Shown here piece after piece: positions 48,732-58,713 of a stretch of DNA of 64,000 bases. Location: contig NZ_NPEG01000001.1 in NCBI RefSeq assembly GCF_002812045.1, positions 558,001-622,000 of the forward strand, in the 5' to 3' direction. Within the stretch, counting starts at the first letter, position 1, and each line of letters starts with the position of its first letter. This stretch comes from Leptospira haakeii. Its GTDB lineage: Bacteria; Spirochaetota; Leptospiria; Leptospirales; Leptospiraceae. Both the position numbers and the translations under genes were made by a program. Under the pieces are notes generated by a model. The model had not been told where the DNA came from. It worked only from the letters and a program-made list of their open reading frames with translations, and searched no databases.

Positions 48732-49532
48732 ATGCAAAAGCCGGTAGTATTAACAATCGCAGGTTCAGATTCCGGAGGTGGGGCAGGAATCCAAGCGGAC
48801 CTAAAAACTTTCAACTCCACCGGATCTTTCGGTACATCTGTCATTACTTGTTTGACTGCTCAAAATCCGGACGGTGTCACAGGAATTTTAGAAGTAGATC
48901 CGGACTTTTTAGAAAAACAACTTATAGCTGTACTTTCCTATTTTCCTGTAAAAGCAATCAAGACAGGGATGTTATTCTCTGAAAGTCTGATCCTAAGAAT
49001 TTCCAAAATTTTAAAAGAATATAAAGCTAAAGGACAAAACTTCGAATTAGTTTTAGATCCAGTAATGGTAGCTACGAGCGGCGCAAAACTTTTACAAGAC
49101 GAAGCAATACAATCCTTAATCTCTGAATTAATACCCATGGCCGCCATAGTTACACCGAATTTGGATGAGGCAAAAATTTTAGGTTCAGGCGAAATTTCCA
49201 AAATCGAATCCATGGAATCGGAAGCAGTTTCTCTTTCTAAAAAACTAGGAGTTCCTATTTTATTAAAAGGCGGCCATATCAAAAATTCCAAAGAAGCATT
49301 GGACGTATTAGGACTTCCGAATGGAGAAACTTTTAAATACGCAAAACCTTTTGTGGAGGACTTCAATCCACATGGAACAGGATGTACTTATTCTTCTGCG
49401 ATAGCTTCTTATCTAGCTCAAGGATTTCCGCTTTCTGACTCTATAGCCAAGGCTAGGGAATTCTTACACTCTGCTATCTTACAGTCTTTCCCGGCAGGAA
49501 AGACAAAAACATTAAATCATAATCCGGATTAA
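48732..49532 (+). CDS. thiD: Hydroxymethylpyrimidine/phosphomethylpyrimidine kinase
   Basis: 266 residues, ribokinase-like. [19 protein letters not shown] at the N-terminus, [18 protein letters not shown], and the phosphate-loop [13 protein letters not shown] near the end. Makes HMP pyrophosphate for thiamine. The start follows the ATL gene; converges with the DUF885 gene with a 1-base gap. Confidence 0.94.
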   Translation: MQKPVVLTIAGSDSGGGAGIQADLKTFNSTGSFGTSVITCLTAQNPDGVTGILEVDPDFLEKQLIAVLSYFPVKAIKTGMLFSESLILRISKILKEYKAKGQNFELVLDPVMVATSGAKLLQDEAIQSLISELIPMAAIVTPNLDEAKILGSGEISKIESMESEAVSLSKKLGVPILLKGGHIKNSKEALDVLGLPNGETFKYAKPFVEDFNPHGTGCTYSSAIASYLAQGFPLSDSIAKAREFLHSAILQSFPAGKTKTLNHNPD

Positions 49533-49533
49533 T

Positions 49534-51354
49534 TTAGTTTTTAGCAGCTAGTCCTAATTCTTCTTTAGAAGCTTTTTCCAAAATTTCCAAAGGAAGAGAA
49601 CCTTTTCCTAAAACGAAGCCGTGATATTCTTTGATATCGAAAGCTTCTCCTTTGACCGACTTCCAATCCTCTCTCATTTTTAAAAAGGAGATCATTCCGA
49701 TCTTGTAAGAGCATGCCTGTCCAGGATATACAATATATCTTTCAATCTCTGCAGAGACTTCCTTAGGAGCCATGCCAGTATTATCTGACATATAACGAAT
49801 TGCGTCTTCTCTACTCCAACGTTTATAATGGATCCCTGTATCCACAACCAAGCGAACTGCTCTAAACAATTCTGCTTGAAGCCTTCCTAAATCCACATAA
49901 GGGTCGGAGTAAAAATTATAATCTTTTGCAAGTCTTTCCGCGTACAAAGCCCAACCTTCTACGAATGCAGTAAAATGTGTGGTTCTTAATTTTCTTGGGG
50001 CAGAAGTTAATTCTTGAGACCAAGCAATTTGTAAATGATGTCCTGGAATTGTTTCATGATACGTTAATGTATTCATCCCGAATTTAGGGATTTCTTTTAA
50101 GTCACGAAGGTTTGCATAGAATACACCAGGACGTTTTCCATCCAGACTGGGTTCTTCGTAATAGGCTCCGGGCGCTCCCGCTTCTTTAAATTCGGGAATT
50201 CTTTCTACCTGGACTTTCGCTTTAGGCCAAGAAGGAAAGATAGGTTTAGATCTTTCGATAGATTCTTTTAAGATCTCTTTATAAACCTCTATAACTTTCT
50301 CTTTTCCTTCCGGAGTATTTGGAAATTGGAACTCAGGCTTTTCTCTTAGTTGCCTCATAGTAGTTTGCAAATTTGAAACGTTAATCCCTGAACTTTCCAA
50401 AATCGATTTCATCTCGGTTTGGATCCTTGCTACTTCCGAAAGCCCGATTGAGTGGACTTCCTCGGGAGAAAGATTAGTAGTGGTATGATATTTTAAAGTA
50501 TGTGCGTAAAACTTTTCACCGTTTGGAAGTTTCCAAACTCCAGCCTTATTATCTGCTAACTTAAGTTGTTGTTCTATAAAATTCTGAAGCTTAGAATACG
50601 CTGGATAAACGGAAGATTCTAGTATTTTTTTCACGTCTGCTAAAGAAGAAGTTTTTTGATTAGAAAGTATCTCATCGTTCTTCTCTAATTTTTTTCGAAG
50701 GCTTACATATAAAATATTATCTTCCGGATTTTTGACCCTGAAATTTTTTAATTCATCCAGGACTCTTCTCAAAATAAAATCCGGTGGGATCACACCATTC
50801 GATTGTCTGATCTCCAAACCTCGGATTACTTGATCCAACTTTTCGGAAATCCCCTTTAATCTTGCAATATAAGATTCCACATCTTCATAATCTTCTATCA
50901 TATGAGAAGTAGCTAAGAAAGAGGGAATATGATTTTGAACACCGAATAGTTGATTTACCGGATAAGAATTATAAATATATTTTTCGTAATCGGCCGCAAG
51001 CTCAAGATCCCATTCTAAAGCTTTATAATAGATCCTATCTTCTCCACTTAGTCTGGAAGAATCGTATGTCTTAAGAATTTCTAAATCTCTTTTAGCTTTA
51101 TCTGCTCTTTCCATTTCCTTTTCCGGAGAAGAGTCGGACCATTTGTAATTATGAGAAGTAATTCCCCAAGAATCCAAAATCCTAAGAGAAGTCAAAGTTT
51201 CAGGATCATCCAGAACATTCTCCCAAAAAATTTTTTCATAATATAAACCTAATGTGATCGGCCTAAAATTGATTGTATGCCAAATAAGAATTCCGAAGGA
51301 AATAGCAATTATCGTAATGGCAGATAAAGAAATGATCAGGATCTTCTTCAGCAT
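49534..51354 (-). CDS. DUF885 putative metallopeptidase, membrane-anchored
   Basis: 606 residues. N-terminal membrane anchor (ILIISLSAITIIAISFGILIW). DUF885 features: HETIPGHHLQIAWSQE (HETxPGHH zinc motif), FVEGWALYAERL (second E ligand) and YPGQACSYKIGM. These are the marks of zinc dipeptidyl-carboxypeptidase-like enzymes. Probably periplasmic face. Neighbours are not functionally linked. Confidence 0.88.
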   Translation of the reverse strand: MLKKILIISLSAITIIAISFGILIWHTINFRPITLGLYYEKIFWENVLDDPETLTSLRILDSWGITSHNYKWSDSSPEKEMERADKAKRDLEILKTYDSSRLSGEDRIYYKALEWDLELAADYEKYIYNSYPVNQLFGVQNHIPSFLATSHMIEDYEDVESYIARLKGISEKLDQVIRGLEIRQSNGVIPPDFILRRVLDELKNFRVKNPEDNILYVSLRKKLEKNDEILSNQKTSSLADVKKILESSVYPAYSKLQNFIEQQLKLADNKAGVWKLPNGEKFYAHTLKYHTTTNLSPEEVHSIGLSEVARIQTEMKSILESSGINVSNLQTTMRQLREKPEFQFPNTPEGKEKVIEVYKEILKESIERSKPIFPSWPKAKVQVERIPEFKEAGAPGAYYEEPSLDGKRPGVFYANLRDLKEIPKFGMNTLTYHETIPGHHLQIAWSQELTSAPRKLRTTHFTAFVEGWALYAERLAKDYNFYSDPYVDLGRLQAELFRAVRLVVDTGIHYKRWSREDAIRYMSDNTGMAPKEVSAEIERYIVYPGQACSYKIGMISFLKMREDWKSVKGEAFDIKEYHGFVLGKGSLPLEILEKASKEELGLAAKN

Positions 51355-51372
51355 GGATGAGTACTCCGATGT

Positions 51373-51915
51373 TTAGAAAAGTGGAATAAGAATTTTGGAT
51401 AAAAATACTAGTAATAATGTCCAGATTGCGGAAGATGAAGCCGCAAAAGAAAAATGATTTTCCCAATTCAATAGAGGAACGCATACGAATAAAAACATTC
51501 CGAAATAAGAAAGATACGGATTGCGAAGATAGAGAGTCTTCTGCCATTCGAAAAATCCTTCTCTAAAATCCTTTGCATCTCCTTTGAACTTATTCAAAAA
51601 GATCCATTCTGAAACGAATCCGAAAACGGAGAATGTAAAAAAGAAGAAGGAAATAAGAAGTACCCAAGACCAATCTAAGGACGGAATTGGATTCAATGCG
51701 TGAATGATCGGGAGCGCAAAAGCTATCAAAGCCGAAAAAGGAAAAAAGAAAGCAGTGCGAAATAACCTACTTTCGGATAAAAATTTGAAAAACGGAATTC
51801 TTCCAGGTAACTGATAAGAACCGCAAAACAAACATTTTTCCGAATCAGAAAGAATGGAAGAGCCGCAGTTCCTACAATAGAAATTCTTTTTGGATACTTC
51901 GGCTGCTTCCGACAC
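51373..51915 (-). CDS. Zinc-ribbon membrane protein, unknown
   Basis: 180 residues from a GTG start at 51915 with GAGG upstream. N-terminal zinc ribbon FYCRNCGSS...CLFCGSYQLP, then about four transmembrane helices. Family not recognised. It follows the VKOR-DsbA gene after 9 bases on the same strand, so it may act with it. Confidence 0.7.
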   Translation of the reverse strand: MSEAAEVSKKNFYCRNCGSSILSDSEKCLFCGSYQLPGRIPFFKFLSESRLFRTAFFFPFSALIAFALPIIHALNPIPSLDWSWVLLISFFFFTFSVFGFVSEWIFLNKFKGDAKDFREGFFEWQKTLYLRNPYLSYFGMFLFVCVPLLNWENHFSFAASSSAIWTLLLVFLSKILIPLF

Positions 51916-51923
51916 TTAAAACC

Positions 51924-53141
51924 TCAAACCTTCTTAATTAAACTTTCAATCAAAGCTCTTAAGAAAGCCTCTTTTGGTGTTCCACTTTGGATCGGTTTAT
52001 TATTAATAAATAAACTAGGTGTACTGTGGATCTCTACTTTCTCAGCATCATCCACTTCTTTATTGATCTGATTGCGGACAGCAGGAGAAGACAAACAAGC
52101 ACGGAACTGGTTCATATCTAACCCTTCCTGTTGAGCTAAACTCAATACGGATGCAGGTGAGTGTGCTATCCTATTTTCAGTATTTCTATAAAGCCCTTCG
52201 TAAACTGCCGGGAATTTATTCTGTTTATCCGCGCAGATCGCAGCAGAAGCAGCCACGCAAGAACTCGCGTCCGGACGAGGAGATTGGACCAATCGGTTAC
52301 AATTTGCATCCAACGGGAAATTTTTATAAACGATCTTTACTAGTCCTGGATAATCTCTCAAAACCCTTTTTAAGATATGAGAAGTATCCATACAGTGACC
52401 ACAATTGAAGTCCGCAAATTTTACGATAGTGATCGGAGCATTAGGATCTCCTTGTATAGAAGAGCCTTGCAGATCAATTGAAACTGGTTGTGCTTTTTCG
52501 TAATCCGATAATTGTTTTTGGATCTGAGCGACACCAGTATGTTCTCCATCTACTAAAGAATCATGGAAGGATTTTCCTCCGATCTGACCAGCAGCTAAGA
52601 ACAACAAAACAACTATATAAGTATTTAAACCTTCCAATTGGAAGATGCCGAATGCTTTTTTCAAGGATTTGTCCTTATAGTCTTTAATTTGGAAGAAGGT
52701 TCCTGCAACCAAGATCAAAGTGGAAATCCAAGTAACTGCACAAAGCCCGCAGATCGCATCTATATAAAATACGGACGCGGAGAATAATCCAAGATCAATC
52801 ACTAATGCTATAAGCAAAACGTAAAAGGAAAGAAGAAGGTACCCTTCTTTGTTTTCAGGACTTTTTTCAGATCGGATAAAAAGGTATGTAACAAATCCGT
52901 AAAATGTAAATCCGAAAAGTGCGATCGGAAGGTCCCCTAACCAAGGAACATTCCTGATAGCTGAGATGCTACTTTCGGAAACCTTGGAACAAGAACCTGA
53001 TTCGCTTACTGCGTCACAAAGAGATTGTGCAAGTCCGTCCGCAGTTTCTCCGCCGAAATATTTTCTGATCAATAAGAACGAGATAAACGCCGCGATACCG
53101 GAAATTACGGCAAGAATAGAGCTAGGGGACAATTTTTTCAT
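51924..53141 (-). CDS. VKOR-DsbA fusion, disulfide-bond formation
   Basis: 405 residues. The N-terminal half is a vitamin K epoxide reductase-like domain with four or five helices, the loop Cys pair (CDAVSESGSC) and active-site CGLC (DAICGLCAVTW). The C-terminal half is a DsbA/thioredoxin-like domain with CGHC (DFNCGHCMDT) and cis-Pro in STPSLFI. The fusion oxidises periplasmic substrates and passes electrons to quinone in one chain, replacing DsbA and DsbB. Confidence 0.93.
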   Translation of the reverse strand: MKKLSPSSILAVISGIAAFISFLLIRKYFGGETADGLAQSLCDAVSESGSCSKVSESSISAIRNVPWLGDLPIALFGFTFYGFVTYLFIRSEKSPENKEGYLLLSFYVLLIALVIDLGLFSASVFYIDAICGLCAVTWISTLILVAGTFFQIKDYKDKSLKKAFGIFQLEGLNTYIVVLLFLAAGQIGGKSFHDSLVDGEHTGVAQIQKQLSDYEKAQPVSIDLQGSSIQGDPNAPITIVKFADFNCGHCMDTSHILKRVLRDYPGLVKIVYKNFPLDANCNRLVQSPRPDASSCVAASAAICADKQNKFPAVYEGLYRNTENRIAHSPASVLSLAQQEGLDMNQFRACLSSPAVRNQINKEVDDAEKVEIHSTPSLFINNKPIQSGTPKEAFLRALIESLIKKV

Positions 53142-53236
53142 TCGGGACTCCGATTACAAAATACCTTTATACGTACCTGGAAGGCACAAGGAAAGAAAAA
53201 ATATGCTGATCTGTACTTATAAAAGGGAATTAAAAA

Positions 53237-53971
53237 TTAATCGGAACCTAAGCTTGTAATTGCTTCGGCCAGATCTATTTTACCTTCATATAAAGCTTTT
53301 CCAGTGATTACTCCATACATCGGAACGGAAGTCCCTAATGCGGATAGCGCCATTATATCTTTTAAAGAAGAAATACCGCCGGACGCAATTACTTGAAAAT
53401 TATATCTGCTTAAAATTTCCTTATATGCATTAAGGTTTGGACCCGCCAAAGTTCCGTCTTGGGCGATATCCGTGAAAATAATATTACGAATACCTGCTTG
53501 TTGCATTTTTTCAAGAAGGTCCAAATACTTCACACCAGAGTCTACTTCCCAGCCTGCAATTTTGACTATGCCGTCTCTGGCGTCCACTGCCACGACGATC
53601 CTATCATCTCCGTACTTTTTCAAAGCGAAGTCCAAAAGTTCCGGATTCTTAACCGCAGCAGTTCCAAGAATAAAACGATCGATACCGATTGAATCGTAAT
53701 ATTCCAACTTCTCCTTATCTCTGATCCCACCACCTAATTGGATCTTCAACTTTGAAGATTTACGAATTTTTGAAATAGCTTCTGTGTTGATCCCAATCTG
53801 GTTTCTTGCACCGTTCAAATCAACAAGATGTAAGAGAGTAGCACCATTTCTTTCGAAACCTTCTGCTAGTTTCCAAGGCTCAGTTGAGTAGATTGTCTTT
53901 TCGTCGTAATTGCCTTTGAATAATCTAACAGCGCAATTATCCAACAAATCAATGGCAGGAATTAAAATCAT
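53237..53971 (-). CDS. hisA: ProFAR isomerase
   Basis: 244 residues, (beta/alpha)8 barrel: [17 protein letters not shown] with the first catalytic Asp, [22 protein letters not shown] with the second Asp, [10 protein letters not shown]. Isomerises ProFAR to PRFAR in histidine synthesis. ATG overlaps hisH stop by 4 bases. Confidence 0.95.
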   Translation of the reverse strand: MILIPAIDLLDNCAVRLFKGNYDEKTIYSTEPWKLAEGFERNGATLLHLVDLNGARNQIGINTEAISKIRKSSKLKIQLGGGIRDKEKLEYYDSIGIDRFILGTAAVKNPELLDFALKKYGDDRIVVAVDARDGIVKIAGWEVDSGVKYLDLLEKMQQAGIRNIIFTDIAQDGTLAGPNLNAYKEILSRYNFQVIASGGISSLKDIMALSALGTSVPMYGVITGKALYEGKIDLAEAITSLGSD

Positions 53972-54600
53972 AAGGATTGAATAAAGTTCTCCAGAATCTT
54001 TAGGCCGAAGGAATAGGATTTTTCAGGATGGAATTGTGTTCCGAAAACATTTCCTTTCTCAACCACTGCCGGGAACTTCTCCCCATAATAATCGCAGAAG
54101 CCAGTGATTGCGGAACTCTCCACTCCAACGGGACGGTAAGAGTGTATAAAATATGCGAAGGATTCGTCTTCTAAATTTTTCAATAAATTACTTTTAGAAG
54201 GATTTCTTTTATATAATTTATTCCAACCGATATGCGGAACCTTATAGTTTTTTCCCTTAAACTTGCGAATCTTACCTTTAATATAACCTAGTCCAGGGAC
54301 AGTCGCGTTTTTATTTCCGGAAATAACCTCATCCGAATCTTCGAACAAAATTTGAAAACCTATGCAGATCCCGAACAGCGGTTTTTCTGCCTTTACGTGA
54401 TCATCTACAAAAGTTCTCAAACCAGACTCATTCAGATTTTTCATGGCCTTATCGAAGTGGCCATCGCCTGGAAGAATGATCGCATCCGCCTGTTTCAAAA
54501 CGGATGGCTCCTTGGTATAAGAAAAATCTTTTGTGAAGAGTGAGATCGCCTTTAAGCAGGAGTGAATATTCCCCATTCCATAATCAAGAACGGCTATCAT
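53968..54600 (-). CDS. hisH: Imidazole glycerol phosphate synthase, glutaminase subunit
   Basis: 210 residues, class I glutaminase: [11 protein letters not shown], nucleophile Cys in [10 protein letters not shown], and the H-x-E pair in GTQFHPEKS. Supplies ammonia to HisF, which is not in this window. Overlaps hisB by 4 bases. Confidence 0.95.
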   Translation of the reverse strand: MIAVLDYGMGNIHSCLKAISLFTKDFSYTKEPSVLKQADAIILPGDGHFDKAMKNLNESGLRTFVDDHVKAEKPLFGICIGFQILFEDSDEVISGNKNATVPGLGYIKGKIRKFKGKNYKVPHIGWNKLYKRNPSKSNLLKNLEDESFAYFIHSYRPVGVESSAITGFCDYYGEKFPAVVEKGNVFGTQFHPEKSYSFGLKILENFIQSL

Positions 54601-55178
54601 TCCAAAACACCTTTGGTAGAAGGAATTGCTCCGCCTGCAGCAGGGTCTAGCTCAATCGCCATTCTCAAAGCCTTACCGAAAGCTTTAAAAATGGATTCAT
54701 GGATATGATGACGATTTTCTCCGTAATGAACATGAATGTGAAGATTCATCTTAGCATTCAAAGCGAACTTCTGTAGGAATTCCAACGATAGCTCTGCATC
54801 ATAAATTCCAAACTTACCTACAAGTTCAGGACCGGTATATTTATAATAATATCTACCACCTAAGTCCACCGCTACAGTCGTAAGAACTTCGTCCATCGGA
54901 AGAGTATAATGACCGTATCTTCTGATGCCTGCCTTGTCTCCCAACTGTTTGTGAAGAGTCGCGCCGAGAAGAATCGCAGTGTCCTCAACGCTATGATGAC
55001 AATCGATTTCTATGTCACCTCGCAACCATAGATCAATATCCAGAAGCCCATGTTTAGAAACATGGGAAAGCATATGCTCGAAAAACGGAATTTGAGTATC
55101 GAATTTATAATTACCTGTACCCCGAATATTCAGGGAGAGCTTGATGTCCGTCTCCGAAGTTTTGCGTTCTTCTTTCAT
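54597..55178 (-). CDS. hisB: Imidazoleglycerol-phosphate dehydratase
   Basis: 193 residues, monofunctional. Metal motifs [16 protein letters not shown] and [16 protein letters not shown] with [13 protein letters not shown]. First of a hisB-hisH-hisA operon with 4-base overlaps; upstream are 25 bases and then the tRNA region. Confidence 0.95.
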   Translation of the reverse strand: MKEERKTSETDIKLSLNIRGTGNYKFDTQIPFFEHMLSHVSKHGLLDIDLWLRGDIEIDCHHSVEDTAILLGATLHKQLGDKAGIRRYGHYTLPMDEVLTTVAVDLGGRYYYKYTGPELVGKFGIYDAELSLEFLQKFALNAKMNLHIHVHYGENRHHIHESIFKAFGKALRMAIELDPAAGGAIPSTKGVLE

Positions 55179-55294
55179 TCTATCCTGACCCTACTTTCCT
55201 CTTAATTATCGTGTCAATGAATTCCAAAAATAAGCTGACGGAAAGTCCTTAAAGGCAAAATTATCCGTAGGGAAACAAATCCCTCCAACCACTA

Positions 55295-55379
<85 letters not shown>

Positions 55380-55380
55380 C

Positions 55381-55539
55381 AAGTAATACAGAAAACTAAA
55401 GACTCGAACGGTCGAACTGGTAAGCGAAAAAGCGACCCATAGGGAGCGTACATTTTCGCGACCGAAGCACAGGACGTGCTGAGGCCAGTGAGACACGCCG
55501 CGGAACTAAGTTTTGCAGGATGCGAAACTGTGTAGCGGG
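55381..55539. other. Hairpin-rich segment between the tRNA repeats
   Basis: No credible gene. Visible inverted pairs: GCGAAAA/TTTTCGC (55424-55430/55453-55459) enclosing CCC-ATA-GGG; AGCAC/GTGCT (55466-55470/55476-55480); GTG-AGA-CAC within GGC/GCC (55483-55499 area); GTTTTGCA/TGCGAAAC (55510-55517/55521-55528, one wobble). Four consecutive hairpins suggest a structured RNA or a dispersed repeat element. No promoter identified. Confidence 0.5.
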
Positions 55540-55559
55540 CGAGTCCCTTCTTCGGCAAA
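55540..55559 (+). repeat. Direct repeat, tRNA-Leu 3' end (copy 2)
   Basis: Exact copy of 55359-55378, ending 1 base before the stop codon of the RND gene, with no 5' tRNA part. It is thus a fragment and not a second tRNA. Confidence 0.85.
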
Positions 55560-55560
55560 A

Positions 55561-58500
55561 TCATGCTCTTCTTTCAGAAAACCAAAAGTAAAACGCAGGA
55601 ACGACGAACCGACTTAGCACTGTCGCCGCAATCTCCCCGAAAATTAAAGACACTGCCAGGCCTTGAAAAATCGGATCAAATAACATGACTGAGGAGCCAA
55701 CTATTACCGCCGCAGCAGTCAAAAACATAGGTCGGAAACGAACCACTCCCGCATCTAATACTGCTCTTTTTAAATCCTTTCCTGCTTCGATCTCAGCCTG
55801 AATAAAATCCACTAAGATGATTGAGTTTCGAACTATGATCCCGGCACCGGCGATGAATCCAATCATAGAGGTCGCAGTAAAATAAGCTCCAGACACCAAA
55901 TGCCCCGGGATAATCCCGATAAGAGAAATCGGTATCGGTGCCATTATGATAATCGGAAGTTTATAATCCTGAAACCAGCCGAGTACCAAAACATAAATCA
56001 AGATCATCACAACTGCAAACGCTCCACCTAGATCGCGAAAGACCTCATACGTTATGAACCATTCTCCGTCCCATTTTATAACCGGATGTTTTGTATTCCA
56101 TGGCACCTCCGAAGTATAAATTGGATATTGGATTTTAGGGCTCAAGGAAAGAATTCCGTAAACCGGAGCTTCTTCTTTTCCCGAAAACTCAGCAGTCACA
56201 TATTCTAAAGGTTTTAGATTTTTTCGATGAAGTACTTTTGAAGAAATTCTTCCTCCTTCCCCAACTAAATTTTTAGGAGAAACAGATCCGGAAAATTGAG
56301 AAGATAAATCCCAACTGGAAAAAGGAGAATGTGAAGATCTGAATTCATTCGGAACGGACAAATCCACTGAAATATCTTCCGAATGTTCCGATTCGGATAG
56401 AATGAACACTGGAGTTTCTCCGAAGAACAATCCCGCATTTTTTGCCATCGTAGAAGAAGGAATTCCAACAAGTCCTCCCTTATCAAATTTGAAGGGATAT
56501 TTTATCTTAGGCCTGACCTCGGAAAGACTAGAATCAAGATCTACAACTCCTTCCTGCGCTTCAGCGATTGAACGGATTTCTTGAGCGACTTTGATTCTTT
56601 CCTTTTCTGTAGGCCCGTATATTTCTATAACTAAGGTAGAAAGAACCGGAGGCCCAGGTGGGATTTCTAACACTTTGCTAAGTACAGAATTTTCCTTATT
56701 ATATTTTTCTAAAATAGGGCGAATGGATTCTATAATTTCGTGGCTCTTTTTCTTTCTGGAATCTTTGTCTTTTAAAACGATATGAAGATCAGATTTCCAT
56801 TCCTCTCTTCGTAAAAAAGTATGTTTTACCATTCCTGAAAAGGAGAAGGGCGCGGGCTCCCCCGCAAATATCTGGACTTTTTCTATATTTTCTTCTTTAA
56901 GGATCGATTTTGCAAGTTCCGAACTTAATTCAACGGTTTTCGAAAGTGGGGTCCTTGGATCAAAATCTAATATGATCTGGAATTCATCCTTATCATCAAA
57001 AGGTAACATCTTAACTTTCACCGCTTTAAATGCCACCAAGGAAACAGAAATCGCAAACAACGCAATGATCAAAAGTATCATTTTTAGAAGGTTCGATCTA
57101 GATTCTAAAAGCCATCCTGCAACCTTTAGATAGATATTATCTAAACGTGAAATTTTCTGTTTCGTTGTCGCTCCAACATGTTCTTTGAAAATTCTTAAAC
57201 TAATCCAAGGAATGACTGAAAAAGCTACGAATAAGGAAAGAAGCATGGCGAGACTGGCTCCGACTGGGATCGGCTTCATATAAGGTCCCATCAAACCTCG
57301 CACGAATGCCATGGGTAATATCGCAGCGATCACAGTAAAGGTAGCCAATATCGTCGGATTTCCTACTTCTGAAACTGCGTCTAAAATGGATCTGATCTTT
57401 CCTTTATTTCCGGGGAACGCAAGATGCCTTTCAATATTCTCGACCACGACAATCGCATCGTCTACGAGTATACCTATTGAAAAAATCAAAGCGAATAAGG
57501 TAACACGATTAAGAGTATAATCTAGAAAATAATAAATTGCTAATGTAAGAGCTAAGGTGACCGGGATCGCTACAAATACTACGAAAGAGGCTCGGATCCC
57601 CATCCATAAAGCGATCAAAACAGAAACGGAAATAGTTGCTATAAGAAGATGTTCGATCAGTTCCTTTGATTTTATTCCTGCTGTTCTACCATAATCGCGT
57701 ATTACACTAAGTTTTATTCCGCTCGGAAGATCTTTTCTAAATTCGTCTGCACGCTCTCGGATGATTTGTGCTAATTCTTCTACATTCGTTCCTTTTCTTT
57801 TAGAAAATACGATCGTGACTGCGTTTTCTCGAATATCCGGATTTTCTTTTTGAAAAAAGAAGGATTGCCTGGTTCTTTCTTGAGGACCTTCGTATATTTG
57901 AGCTATATCTTCTAGCTTAATAACTCTACCCCAACTTTGTTTGATTGGGATCTTTTTGAGATCTTCTATAGTTCGGATCGAAGAACCGATCTCTATATCA
58001 TATATATTTTTTGTTCCCCAGTTTTTTCCTGCAGGAAAGTCTGAGGAGTTTGCCTGAAGACTTTCGGCCAGTTGGATAAAGTCCACACCAAACTCTTTCA
58101 TTCGAAGTGGATTCGCAATTACTCTAACCGATCTTTTTCTTCCTCCTAATAATTCCACTTTGGAAAGATCAGGAGTAGAAGATAGCTCTCTCGCTAAAGG
58201 AGAAACCAAAGTACGAAGAGAATAATCGTCCGTTTCCTTTGAACTAAAAGTAAGAGCCAAAAAAGGAACATCATCAATCGTATAAGAATTTACTGATGGA
58301 TCAGAAGTATTTGGAGGAAGTTGATTTCTAATCTCTAAAATTTTATGATGGATCTTAACTAAAGAGGGCTCTAAAGGTTCTCCCACCTTAAAGCGGACAG
58401 TGATCAATGATTGATGATCTCTGGTTGCGGAATAAACGTATTCCACTCCCTCCAATCCCCATACAGATCTTTCCACTGGCTCTGTAATTTTTCTTTCCAT

Positions 58501-58713
58501 CTCATTCGCTGAGTATTGAGGAGAAAAGAATGAAATATCCACCATAGGAACCGAAATCTGCGGCTCTTCTTCCTTCGGAGTTAGATATACTGATAAAATT
58601 CCCGCAAGTATACTTACTACCGCAAAAATAGGAGTAAGTTTAGAACTGATAAATTTTCCCGCTAGTATTCCTGCGAAACCTTCCGACTGCGTTTGTTTGT
58701 TATTTTCGTTCAT
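55561..58713 (-). CDS. RND efflux permease (HAE-1-like)
   Basis: 1050 residues with 12 helices and two large periplasmic loops. The proton-relay pair is VDDAIVVVENIERH. The second-half relay position reads AGIIVRNSIILVDF, with Arg where AcrB has Lys940. Acts as a trimer in the inner membrane, exporting drugs or metals. Overlaps the TolC gene by 14 bases; AGGA before ATG. No membrane-fusion protein gene is in the operon, so the adaptor must come from elsewhere or be absent. Probably repressed by the CsoR-type protein upstream. Confidence 0.9.
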   Translation of the reverse strand: MNENNKQTQSEGFAGILAGKFISSKLTPIFAVVSILAGILSVYLTPKEEEPQISVPMVDISFFSPQYSANEMERKITEPVERSVWGLEGVEYVYSATRDHQSLITVRFKVGEPLEPSLVKIHHKILEIRNQLPPNTSDPSVNSYTIDDVPFLALTFSSKETDDYSLRTLVSPLARELSSTPDLSKVELLGGRKRSVRVIANPLRMKEFGVDFIQLAESLQANSSDFPAGKNWGTKNIYDIEIGSSIRTIEDLKKIPIKQSWGRVIKLEDIAQIYEGPQERTRQSFFFQKENPDIRENAVTIVFSKRKGTNVEELAQIIRERADEFRKDLPSGIKLSVIRDYGRTAGIKSKELIEHLLIATISVSVLIALWMGIRASFVVFVAIPVTLALTLAIYYFLDYTLNRVTLFALIFSIGILVDDAIVVVENIERHLAFPGNKGKIRSILDAVSEVGNPTILATFTVIAAILPMAFVRGLMGPYMKPIPVGASLAMLLSLFVAFSVIPWISLRIFKEHVGATTKQKISRLDNIYLKVAGWLLESRSNLLKMILLIIALFAISVSLVAFKAVKVKMLPFDDKDEFQIILDFDPRTPLSKTVELSSELAKSILKEENIEKVQIFAGEPAPFSFSGMVKHTFLRREEWKSDLHIVLKDKDSRKKKSHEIIESIRPILEKYNKENSVLSKVLEIPPGPPVLSTLVIEIYGPTEKERIKVAQEIRSIAEAQEGVVDLDSSLSEVRPKIKYPFKFDKGGLVGIPSSTMAKNAGLFFGETPVFILSESEHSEDISVDLSVPNEFRSSHSPFSSWDLSSQFSGSVSPKNLVGEGGRISSKVLHRKNLKPLEYVTAEFSGKEEAPVYGILSLSPKIQYPIYTSEVPWNTKHPVIKWDGEWFITYEVFRDLGGAFAVVMILIYVLVLGWFQDYKLPIIIMAPIPISLIGIIPGHLVSGAYFTATSMIGFIAGAGIIVRNSIILVDFIQAEIEAGKDLKRAVLDAGVVRFRPMFLTAAAVIVGSSVMLFDPIFQGLAVSLIFGEIAATVLSRFVVPAFYFWFSERRA

